Source: Bryobacterales bacterium
GTDB taxonomy: Bacteria > Acidobacteriota > Terriglobia > Bryobacterales > Bryobacteraceae
Length of the DNA stretch: 35,576 bases
Assembly: GCA_003167255.1 (NCBI GenBank)
Contig: PMTR01000090.1
Span: forward strand, 1,381-36,956
Direction: 5' to 3'
The notes beneath the pieces are model-generated. The model made no database searches. It was not told the DNA's origin and saw only the letters and a list, made by a program, of their open reading frames with translations. This document shows positions 16,137-23,377 of the stretch, one piece after another. Within the stretch, counting starts at the first letter, position 1; each line of letters opens with the position of its first letter. Both the position numbers and the translations under genes were made by a program.

Positions 16137-16355
16137 ATGAGTAAAGAAGACAGCATCGAAGTCACCGGCACGGTATTGGAAAAGTTTCCCAGCGGGCTGT
16201 TTAGCGTGCAGCTCGAGCACGAACGGATTGTTCTGGCCCACCTGGCCGGCAGGCTGCGCCGCAATCGCATCCGCGTCCTCGCGGGCGATAAAGTCACCAT
16301 GGAACTGTCTCCTTACGATCTGACCAAAGGCCGTATCACGTTCCGCCACCGGTAG
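16137..16355 (+). CDS. infA: Translation initiation factor IF-1
   Basis: The 72-residue product is the usual IF-1 length. [39 protein letters not shown] and [12 protein letters not shown] match the family along the whole length. IF-1 binds the ribosomal A site with IF-2 and IF-3 to start translation. GGAGG lies five bases upstream of ATG 16137. It stands next to a cold-shock gene rather than in the usual ribosomal-protein/secY operon. IF-1 rises on cold shock in E. coli, so the pairing makes sense. Some residues ([14 protein letters not shown]) diverge from the commonest IF-1, so a second infA copy in the main ribosomal cluster is possible. Confidence 0.93.
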   Translation: MSKEDSIEVTGTVLEKFPSGLFSVQLEHERIVLAHLAGRLRRNRIRVLAGDKVTMELSPYDLTKGRITFRHR

Positions 16356-16424
16356 TCCCCATCCGGGGTCCATCCGCAATTTCTCTGTTTCCAGCCAGAT
16401 AAAGTGAGTATTGACGCATCCTTT

Positions 16425-16445
16425 GTTGTAAGAAAATGGTACAAC
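16425..16445. promoter_or_regulatory. Perfect short palindrome upstream of the AAA+-REC gene
   Basis: GTTGTA (16425-16430) and TACAAC (16440-16445) form an inverted repeat around nine bases, about 100 bp upstream of the gene start and just after a TTGACG (16411-16416). The arrangement suits an operator overlapping a promoter, but no good -10 is seen. The rest of 16356-16546 is comparatively AT-rich and holds no gene. Confidence 0.35.
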
Positions 16446-16546
16446 CGTAAGGATGTGAGATCGGCAGTCACAAGCCCAAGAAGTTTTTTTGTGTTCCGCG
16501 GCGAATGCTTGGAAACTATTGTTTTTAAAGGCATAAGAGCAATAAT

Positions 16547-18067
16547 ATGAAAGAGCCGAATCCTCCCCAGGAACGGCGGCGTAACCGGGTTAGGCCCTCC
16601 CCCGCCGATATAATCAAATCGGAGAGTGGGATGGAGAAACCAAAGAATTCCCCGAGCCGGGCCAAAAAGCAGGCTCCCGAGTCCACCGAAGACCTTGCGA
16701 CGGTCCTTTCGCGCACGGTAGTGGGGCAGCCGGCCGCCACGCGCCTCATCGTTCCTTATATACAGATGTTCCAGGCCGGCCTCGCTCCGGAAGGCCGCCC
16801 GGTTGGCGTGTTCCTGCTGCTGGGGCCCACTGGCACGGGCAAGACCAAGACCGTCGAAGCCCTGGCCGAAATCCTGCACGGCAGCGAGAAGAACGTCCTC
16901 AAGGTGGATTGCGGCGAATTTCAGATGGAGCACGAGGTGGCCAAGCTGATCGGCGCGCCCCCCGGCTATCTGGGCCACCGCGAGACACAGCCCATGCTCA
17001 CCCAGCAGAAGCTGACCGCCGTCACCAGCGACAAGTGCAATCTCTCCCTGGTGCTGTTCGACGAAATCGAAAAGGCCGCGCCCTCCATGACGCGCCTGCT
17101 GCTCGGCGTGCTCGACAAAGCGCAATTGCGGCTCGGCGATAACACCACCGTCAACTTCGAAAAAAGCATGGTCTTCCTGACCAGCAACCTGGGCTCGCGC
17201 GAAATGCTGCGTGAGATGAATCCGGAATTCGGCTTCCAATCGGCGCAACACTCCGAGCGCGCCGATCTCATCGGCAAGCTGCAGAGCATCGGCCTGGTGG
17301 CCGTGCGCAAGCGCTTCTCCCCCGAATTCGTAAACCGCATCGATTGCATCATCACCTACCAGCCGCTCAGCCAGGAAGCGCTCGCCGCGATCCTGGAACA
17401 CCAGATCGCCGACCTGCAGAGCCATGTCAATACGCGCCTGGGAGACCGATCGTTCACTCTCGAAATTCCGCCCGAGGCGCGCCAGTTCCTGCTCGAAAAA
17501 GGCACCAGTGCGGAGTACGGCGCGCGCGAGTTGAATCGCACCATTCACCGCTTCCTCACCCAGCCGCTGGCGACCATGGTGGCCACCAACCAGGTGAGCG
17601 CCGGGGCGAAGGTGCGCGTGGACGTAGCCGACCCTCCCGAAAAGCTTTCCATCCGCGCGTTGGAACCGGAAGTAGTCCCGGCGGCGGCACATCCCACGGT
17701 GCTATTGGTGGACGATAATCGCGATCTGCTGCACTTCCTGGAGCGCCTGATGGGGGACGCCGGCTGGACGCTGTTCACCGCCGAATCGGCCACCGAAGCC
17801 CGGCGCCTGGCCCTTCTGCACAAGCCCAATGCGGCGCTGCTCGACTACATGCTGCCCGATGGCAACGGCGTAGAACTCGGCGTGGAGTTCCTGCAGGCCG
17901 TTCCGCAAATGCTGGTGATTGTGATGACCGGAACCATTCTGCCGCCGGAAGAAGAGGCGCTGTGCGAAGAACATAACTTCCCGGTACTGCGCAAACCATT
18001 TCTGGCTTCGGATGTGGTGAACCAGATTCGGGGACGGCTGGCGGCGGCAGGTGGGGGCCGCGGGTAG
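16547..18067 (+). CDS. ClpB/ClpA-type AAA+ ATPase fused to a response-regulator receiver domain
   Basis: The product has 506 residues. Residues 50-370 form one AAA+ module of the second-ring ClpA/B type: Walker A GPTGTGKT (93-100), pore-loop GYLGH (140-144), Walker B LVLFDEIEK (168-176), sensor-1 TSNLGSRE (212-219), arginine finger in FVNRID (Arg264) and sensor-2 GARELNR (325-331, Arg327). A short Pro/Ala linker leads to a CheY-like receiver domain (384-500) with acidic pair Asp389-Asp390, phospho-acceptor Asp433 (LLDYMLPD), Thr461 and Lys483. No N-terminal Clp domain or first ring is present. It probably unfolds or remodels a protein under phosphorylation control; partner kinase and substrate are not visible. 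ATG 16547 has a weak site; ATG 16631 (residue 29) has GGAGAG ahead and is a real alternative. Confidence 0.9.
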   Translation: MKEPNPPQERRRNRVRPSPADIIKSESGMEKPKNSPSRAKKQAPESTEDLATVLSRTVVGQPAATRLIVPYIQMFQAGLAPEGRPVGVFLLLGPTGTGKTKTVEALAEILHGSEKNVLKVDCGEFQMEHEVAKLIGAPPGYLGHRETQPMLTQQKLTAVTSDKCNLSLVLFDEIEKAAPSMTRLLLGVLDKAQLRLGDNTTVNFEKSMVFLTSNLGSREMLREMNPEFGFQSAQHSERADLIGKLQSIGLVAVRKRFSPEFVNRIDCIITYQPLSQEALAAILEHQIADLQSHVNTRLGDRSFTLEIPPEARQFLLEKGTSAEYGARELNRTIHRFLTQPLATMVATNQVSAGAKVRVDVADPPEKLSIRALEPEVVPAAAHPTVLLVDDNRDLLHFLERLMGDAGWTLFTAESATEARRLALLHKPNAALLDYMLPDGNGVELGVEFLQAVPQMLVIVMTGTILPPEEEALCEEHNFPVLRKPFLASDVVNQIRGRLAAAGGGRG

Positions 18068-18086
18068 GGCTGTTGGTAGGGCTGTG

Positions 18087-18122
18087 GCCGGCCCCCCCGC
18101 TTGGGTGGCGGAGATGGCCGGC
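18087..18122. repeat. Inverted repeat between convergent genes
   Basis: GCCGGCC (18087-18093) and GGCCGGC (18116-18122) enclose a C-run/G-rich centre that can pair partly. It lies in the 62-bp gap between the convergent AAA+-REC and radical SAM genes and may act as a two-way stop. Just before it is a small tandem copy of TAGGGCTGT. Confidence 0.4.
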
Positions 18123-18129
18123 AATCAGT

Positions 18130-20133
18130 TCACTCGATCAGACCTTGTTGGCGCAATGTTGCTAACCCCAAAAGGCATACTTTTGGGCCAGGGATTCCGG
18201 CAATGTCTTTAGGGAGTCGAAGCCCGCGGGCAATCTGCTTCGGGCCGCTTATGCCGTTGCACGATGCCAGAAGCTGCGCCGCGAGTGGACTGGGCCGCGT
18301 CACCTCTAGTTTCTGGTTGCCGATCTCACGCGTTGCGATCAAGACGCGGGAGGCCGGCACGGCAGCCAGGGGCTCACGGGTCCTCAGGCAGTCGAGGATC
18401 CGGTGATAGTCGGCGCCGAGCCGCACGATTCGGACGCCTGCCGCGAGGCGCGGTGCGCCAGCTTTTTTTCCAGGCTTGGATGGATTCTGGTTGAGCGCCA
18501 ATTCGAAATTCAGGAGTGCACGCAGGGGACCGCGATTTCTGGCGCGGCGGAGGCACCGGTTCCGGACAAATTCCAGAAGGTCCTGCGAAAACTCGCTGCG
18601 GGCATAATAGGGCGCCTCATCCGCACCCGCCGATTCCCGTCTGGTGGGCCGGCTTTCCTGGAGCCACAAGAGCCAGGCGTCGAAGACCTCCAGCAGACCG
18701 CCGTTATCCTGGTGCAGGGCCACCATCAGCCAGCGGTAGCGCGGAATGGAGTGTTGAATGAAATCCCGGAGTTCTTTTATATATCCGAGGTCAAGCGATG
18801 TGGGAACAGAGTAGAAGTTCGGGAAAATATCCGGGTGCGCCCGAATGATCTCCCGGTCCGCCGGATCCTGGCGCCAACCGTGGTGGGAAATATCGGAAAG
18901 GATGTCAGCCTGCTGCAGGCGGCCGCGATATTGCTCGTAAATCGGGGTCCCGGCCAAGGGAGCGAGGAGATGGAGCTGCAACCTGGCGGCGTCAAAGCGC
19001 GCCGCATCCATCAGAAAGTCGACGGTGTCCCTAAGGTCTTTCTTGGTCTCGTCCGGAAAACCGGTGATCAGTGAGACGGTGGTGTCGATACCGTGCCGGT
19101 CGGCGCAAGCGACGCGCGAAGCAGCTTCGCGAAGATCCAGGTTCTTATCGATCAGCCGCTGCAGGCGCGCCGAACCGGTTTCAATGCCGAAGAACATGCC
19201 CGCGCAGCCGGCTCGAGCCATCAAAGCGATCAACTCATCGTCAACGCAGTCGGTCCGCGCGCTGCAGTGCCACTGGAACCGTTCCCCCGAAGCCAGTAAG
19301 GCTTCACAGAACTCCACGACTCTCTTGCGATCGACCGTGAACATGTCGTGGATCAGCTCGAATCGGGTGTTTCCGTAAGTTCGGTGGATAATACGCATCT
19401 GCTCGATTACGCGCGCAGGCGACTTGAGGCGAAAACGGCGGCGGAAAAAATCGTTCGTCGAGCAAAACGTGCAGGCAAAGGGACAACCCCGGCCCAATTC
19501 CAGGGGCACGGCGTGGCATTCGCCCAGTTTGGGGTACTGGTCGAATGCCGGCATCGGAAGTTGATCGAGGTCGAGGACGACCGGGGCATTCGGGTTGCGA
19601 ACAATGCTTCCCCCGCTGCGGAATGTGACTCCCGGAATTTCGCGCAAGCGGCGCTGATCGGGGAGAGCCGCGAGCACCAGGGGAAGGGTCTCGTCGGCTT
19701 CACCGCGCACAATGAAATCGATGAAGGGAAACGCCTGCAAGGTAGCGGCGTCCACCACGGAAGCCTGTGGGCCGCCTAACATGACGACGCTTTGGGGATG
19801 GGACCTTTTCAACTCCCGGGCGATGCGGATGGTCAACGGATAGGTACTGCAGATCGTGCTGAAGCCACAGATATCAAAGGATCGGGAGGCGAGCTCCCGC
19901 GCCACGAAGGAGCAAAAATCCAGACCGCGGCGGTAAGCAGCCGACCGGAGATAGCGGTAATAGGTCTGGTTTAGATCGACAACCTCAACTGTGATTCCAT
20001 GCTGGCCGAGGATGGCGGCCAGGGTCAGAATTCCGATCGGGGCTTGTTCGGAGATCAGTCGCACGGCCTCGCTCTCCGCCACCTGGGGATCGAATTCGGT
20101 TACGGTTGGCGAACTGACCAGGCAGATGCGCAT
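18130..20133 (-). CDS. Cobalamin-binding-type radical SAM enzyme with winged-helix-like C-terminus
   Basis: The product has 667 residues from ATG 20133, preceded by GGAG (a TTG at 20160 is a weaker alternative). Residues 1-160 look like the B12-binding fold found before class-B radical SAM methyltransferases (APIGILTLAAIL, VVMLGGPQAS, FIVRGEADETLP); the DxHxxG base-off motif is not apparent, as is usual in this group. The cluster motif CPFACTFC (Cys217, Cys221, Cys224) binds the 4Fe-4S. The glycine-rich SAM region follows, with FFGIETGSARL and LITGFPDET. Residues ~560-667 are outside the core and end SPLAAQLLASCNGISGPKQI...LGLATLRQQGLIE, reminiscent of PqqD-like peptide-binding domains (weak resemblance). 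Twenty-seven bases upstream ends a 77-residue peptide gene. Substrate unknown: peptide, lipid or small molecule. Confidence 0.88.
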   Translation of the reverse strand: MRICLVSSPTVTEFDPQVAESEAVRLISEQAPIGILTLAAILGQHGITVEVVDLNQTYYRYLRSAAYRRGLDFCSFVARELASRSFDICGFSTICSTYPLTIRIARELKRSHPQSVVMLGGPQASVVDAATLQAFPFIDFIVRGEADETLPLVLAALPDQRRLREIPGVTFRSGGSIVRNPNAPVVLDLDQLPMPAFDQYPKLGECHAVPLELGRGCPFACTFCSTNDFFRRRFRLKSPARVIEQMRIIHRTYGNTRFELIHDMFTVDRKRVVEFCEALLASGERFQWHCSARTDCVDDELIALMARAGCAGMFFGIETGSARLQRLIDKNLDLREAASRVACADRHGIDTTVSLITGFPDETKKDLRDTVDFLMDAARFDAARLQLHLLAPLAGTPIYEQYRGRLQQADILSDISHHGWRQDPADREIIRAHPDIFPNFYSVPTSLDLGYIKELRDFIQHSIPRYRWLMVALHQDNGGLLEVFDAWLLWLQESRPTRRESAGADEAPYYARSEFSQDLLEFVRNRCLRRARNRGPLRALLNFELALNQNPSKPGKKAGAPRLAAGVRIVRLGADYHRILDCLRTREPLAAVPASRVLIATREIGNQKLEVTRPSPLAAQLLASCNGISGPKQIARGLRLPKDIAGIPGPKVCLLGLATLRQQGLIE

Positions 20134-20160
20134 AATCTCCGGCCGCGGGCGGGCGCACAA

Positions 20161-20394
20161 TTATTTCTTGCCTTTTTCGTCTTCGCCGTTGCCGTTGCCG
20201 GGGATGGGGACGCCGTTGGTCACGCCGGTGATCACGTGGATAGCGCCACCGAACTTTGCAAAGGTGGCGTTGGCTAATGGTTCCAGTGCCACTTCGAGTT
20301 TCTTTACGTCTGCCGGGGACAGTCCCCACTTGCTCGGGACCAGCACAATCAGCTCTTTGCGATTCGCGGAGATAGTCTTCTTCTTGGTCGCCAT
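20161..20394 (-). CDS. 77-aa peptide gene upstream of radical SAM enzyme (possible RiPP precursor)
   Basis: The product has 77 residues. AAGGAG sits seven bases ahead of ATG 20394, the strongest ribosome site on this side, and a near-consensus promoter lies about 33 bp upstream of the ATG. The N-terminal two-thirds is charged and helical-looking (ANRKELIVLVPSKWGLSPAD, then VKKLEVALEPLANATFAKFG). The rest is GAIHVITGVTNGVPIPGNGN, ending GEDEKGKK. It lacks Cys, so thioether (sactipeptide-type) cross-links from Cys are excluded. No signal peptide or membrane helix. I recognise no family. The layout (small leader-plus-core-like protein, then radical SAM 27 bp on) matches RiPP precursor/enzyme pairs, but a small partner protein is equally possible. 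No transporter or protease gene follows. Confidence 0.72.
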   Translation of the reverse strand: MATKKKTISANRKELIVLVPSKWGLSPADVKKLEVALEPLANATFAKFGGAIHVITGVTNGVPIPGNGNGEDEKGKK

Positions 20395-20426
20395 AGCGGC
20401 TCCTTCTAAATATGAGATCGCCCTCC

Positions 20427-20455
20427 ACTATACATAAACCGCATCCCGGTTACAA
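20427..20455 (-). promoter_or_regulatory. Strong sigma-70 promoter of the peptide/radical SAM operon
   Basis: On the minus strand TTGTAA (20455-20450) and TATAGT (20432-20427) are separated by exactly 17 bp. It lies in the 79-bp gap between the kinase stop and the peptide ATG, so the peptide and radical SAM genes have their own promoter and are not simply a tail of the kinase transcript. Confidence 0.65.
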
Positions 20456-20473
20456 GAGATAAGAAGCAGAAAC

Positions 20474-23236
20474 TCACTTTTGACCCGTGCCCGTTTGCAT
20501 CATCCAGAGGTTGCCCTTCACCTCCAGAAGATTGAAAGCCAGCTTGTCTGCCGCAACCGAGAGCCCCAGCCTGTCCAGCCCCATGTGCATGATGGAGAGC
20601 CCCGTGCTATGGAAATGCTGAATGGCCAGCGGCGGTCCCACCGGCTTCCTGGTGGCCGGATCCACAGCTTGCTTCCAGATACATCCAAAGCCGTCTCTCC
20701 TGGAATAGAAGTAGACAAGATTTCCGCGCTGAGACCAGCGGGGCCGGTCGTCCCATGACGCACCGTCCGTGACAGGTATCCACTGGTCTTCGGAAACTGC
20801 CGCCCCGTCCCGAAGCGGAATGGCGAAAATCCGTGTGTGACTTGGATCGATGTGCGCCAGTACGCTGATCCAGGCCCCGTCGGGAGCGAATTGAGCCTGG
20901 TCGATGCTGTACCGGGCGGACTGCGCAATCCTGGCCTTCCGGCCCGTAGCTACGCTGAATGAGCCGACGGCTCCGGGTTGGCCGTGGATGTAGATGATCC
21001 GGCTGCCATCCGGCGACCAGTCGACTGGCACGCCGCAGTCGTCACACACCTTTTCGGGAACGCTCGAGTCTGGCGACAGGCGGGCATCGACGACATAAAT
21101 CGGTTGAGTGGCCTGCCCGGAGATGGTGTACGCCACCTTCCTTCCGTCGCCGGAAATCACTGGCGACGCCTCGTCCAGAGGAGTCGAGGTCAGAGCTGCC
21201 TCCCGCCCGGTTTTCAAATCTTTGATCCACACGTCCCGATTTCCAAGCCGTCCGGACGTAAACACCAGTTTTGTGCCGTCATGTGAGATCGAAGGCGTGG
21301 CTTCGTAGGCATCGCCTTCGGTGATACGCCGCATTTCGGTGCCTGCTTGCCCGCGCCCATCAATTGGCAGGAGCCAGATATTATTGGCAAATCGCAAACT
21401 GGCGAAGACCACCCGGCCGCCTGTGCTCGGGAAAGGCTCCGCATCCAATCCCGTGCCGAATGTCAAACGCTCCAGACTGTCCGCGGCTTTCCAGTTTCCC
21501 CTCGAGATGGGTATCTGGTAGATGCTCCGCGCGTTGATCATTATCCCGGCGTTGGACTCGTTTGCGGAAAAGACGATTTGTTCGCCTCGGAAGCCGCCCG
21601 GGCCCATGTAAACCGAAATCGCCTTGCGGCGAAACACGGCAAAAGCCCCGGTCTTCACCGCTGGTTCATTGGCTTGGATTTCTGAACCAACCCGCGCGAC
21701 CCACCAATCCGGTTCTTCCTGGGCCGAGCGAGTGCCCTGAAACAGGATGTGCTTGCCGTCGGGCGTCCAGATCGGATAGCGGGCGTCGGCAAAGCCCGGT
21801 TGGACCTGCACCGGTTTGCCGCCGGTGGCGGGCACGATGTAAACCTTACCGGACGGCGCGTAATAGTTGGGTTCGCCGATCCAGTACACGATCCACATGC
21901 TGTCCGGCGAGAACCTCGGATTCTGGCCGCCGGGCGCAATAAGCCGTTCCTGACCACTCAGGGTGGGGACGGCATAGATGCCGCCGCCGCTCCGATAGGA
22001 ATGGAAGGCAATCCGGCTGCCATCGGGCGAGAACGAAGGCGACTCCTCGTCCGCGGGATCTCGCGTCAAGCGGGTCGGCTCGCCGCCGCTGACGGGCTGC
22101 ACCCAGATGTCCAGGTTGCCTTCGCCGGCACGATCCGAGGCATAGGCCAGGAGTTCTCCGTTCGGCGATAGAGCCGGATCTACGGTAAGTCCGGAATCCC
22201 ATGTCAATCTTGTCAATCGGACCAGCGGAGCGGACACACCGGACCGTCCCAGCCACCAGGTGGCAGCCAGCGCGCATAGCAGCAGCAGACTTCCGGCCAC
22301 CATCCGCCACCGGCTGAAGCGTTGCTCAAGGGCTTGCTGCGCCTGACCCAACTTGCCGGCATCGCTCCTTTCTCTCAGGTTCTCCAGCAGGATCTTGAGG
22401 TCAGCCATCGTCTGGAGTCTTCTGCCGAGATCCTTCCGCAGGCACAGGCCGATCACCTCTCCCAGTTCGGGGGGAATGCCGTGCACCAACTCGCTCGCGG
22501 CCTTTGGCTCTTCGCGTAGCACAGCCGCCAAAATCGACATTTTTGTCTTGCCCTGAAATGCCCGCCGCCCGGTCACCATTTCGTAAAGGACCGAGCCAAA
22601 TGAGAAGATGTCGGAGCGCCCGTCGACGCTCTTGCCTTCCACCTGTTCGGGCGACATGTAGGCCACCGTTCCGACCACCTTGCCGCCGGTGGTTTGGGGT
22701 TCGCCATCGCGATCCAGACTCTGCGTGCTGGCGAACTCGCCGATCTCCGCGGTGGAGGTTTGTTTGGCTAAACCGAAATCCAGCACTTTGATGTTGCCGT
22801 TCGCGGCGCTGATCATGATATTGGCGGGCTTGATGTCACGATGGACCAGACCGACAACATGAGCTGCCGTCAGCGCGTCGGCGATCTGGACCGCGTATGA
22901 CAGCGCCTCGCCGGGAAGCAACCTTCGGTTATGGATCAAATGCGCGAGAGTCTTGCCGCGCACATATTCCATTGCGATGAAGTCCAGGCCGTCGGCATTG
23001 TTGATTTCATAGATGGTGACGATGTTGGGGTGATTCAGCGAAGCCAGCACATGCGCCTCGCGCTGGAAGCGGACCATATAGTCGGCATCGTTGGCTAGCT
23101 CGGCCGGAAGAATCTTTAATGCGACGTCGCGGCCCAGTTTGATGTCGCGGGCGCGGTACACCTCTCCCATTCCTCCTGCGCCGAGCGGCGCAAGGACCTC
23201 GTAGTAGCCGAGGCGAGTCCCGATAGAGATGGACAT
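20474..23236 (-). CDS. Transmembrane Ser/Thr protein kinase with TolB-like propeller
   Basis: The product has 920 residues. The kinase domain (about 11-290) is complete: G-loop GAGGMGEVY (19-27), Lys41 in VALK, Glu60, HRDIKPAN (132-139), DFG (153-155) and MSPEQ as the APE-equivalent. A single membrane helix (about 311-331) follows. The outside half (about 340-910) has repeated PD40/TolB-type blades with SPDGSRIAF-like phrases such as SFSPDGSRIAFHSY, SHDGTKLVFTS and SPDGSRIIYIHG. Kinases of this build are common in Solibacter-type genomes and presumably sense something periplasmic and phosphorylate cytoplasmic partners; ligand and targets are unknown. It is transcribed alone on the minus strand, upstream of the peptide/radical SAM operon. 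Confidence 0.93.
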   Translation of the reverse strand: MSISIGTRLGYYEVLAPLGAGGMGEVYRARDIKLGRDVALKILPAELANDADYMVRFQREAHVLASLNHPNIVTIYEINNADGLDFIAMEYVRGKTLAHLIHNRRLLPGEALSYAVQIADALTAAHVVGLVHRDIKPANIMISAANGNIKVLDFGLAKQTSTAEIGEFASTQSLDRDGEPQTTGGKVVGTVAYMSPEQVEGKSVDGRSDIFSFGSVLYEMVTGRRAFQGKTKMSILAAVLREEPKAASELVHGIPPELGEVIGLCLRKDLGRRLQTMADLKILLENLRERSDAGKLGQAQQALEQRFSRWRMVAGSLLLLCALAATWWLGRSGVSAPLVRLTRLTWDSGLTVDPALSPNGELLAYASDRAGEGNLDIWVQPVSGGEPTRLTRDPADEESPSFSPDGSRIAFHSYRSGGGIYAVPTLSGQERLIAPGGQNPRFSPDSMWIVYWIGEPNYYAPSGKVYIVPATGGKPVQVQPGFADARYPIWTPDGKHILFQGTRSAQEEPDWWVARVGSEIQANEPAVKTGAFAVFRRKAISVYMGPGGFRGEQIVFSANESNAGIMINARSIYQIPISRGNWKAADSLERLTFGTGLDAEPFPSTGGRVVFASLRFANNIWLLPIDGRGQAGTEMRRITEGDAYEATPSISHDGTKLVFTSGRLGNRDVWIKDLKTGREAALTSTPLDEASPVISGDGRKVAYTISGQATQPIYVVDARLSPDSSVPEKVCDDCGVPVDWSPDGSRIIYIHGQPGAVGSFSVATGRKARIAQSARYSIDQAQFAPDGAWISVLAHIDPSHTRIFAIPLRDGAAVSEDQWIPVTDGASWDDRPRWSQRGNLVYFYSRRDGFGCIWKQAVDPATRKPVGPPLAIQHFHSTGLSIMHMGLDRLGLSVAADKLAFNLLEVKGNLWMMQTGTGQK

Positions 23237-23333
23237 AAGGCTGCTAAACGATTTTACGCTTCTGGAGTTAAGCCCTGGGAAACGGTCTTCCGGAGAGTGC
23301 GCTCATCCTATTGGAATCCCGCTTGCTAGCGCG

Positions 23334-23357
23334 CAGCCGCGAACGTAAGAGAGCGTC
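23334..23357. repeat. Dispersed CCGTAAGGGAGCG-type repeat, copy 1 (diverged)
   Basis: CAGCCGCGAACGTAAGAGAG followed by CGTC matches the better copies at 25103 and 31604 with a few changes. It lies about 98 bp upstream of the kinase start on the minus strand. The remainder of 23237-23377 shows no gene. Confidence 0.5.
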
Positions 23358-23377
23358 GCCGGACGATGGAACAAGCA

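Noticed and set aside
14805-16500. A CRISPR array near cas6
   Set aside because: No regularly spaced direct repeats are seen there or elsewhere in the window; the intergenic repeats are inverted pairs at different places.
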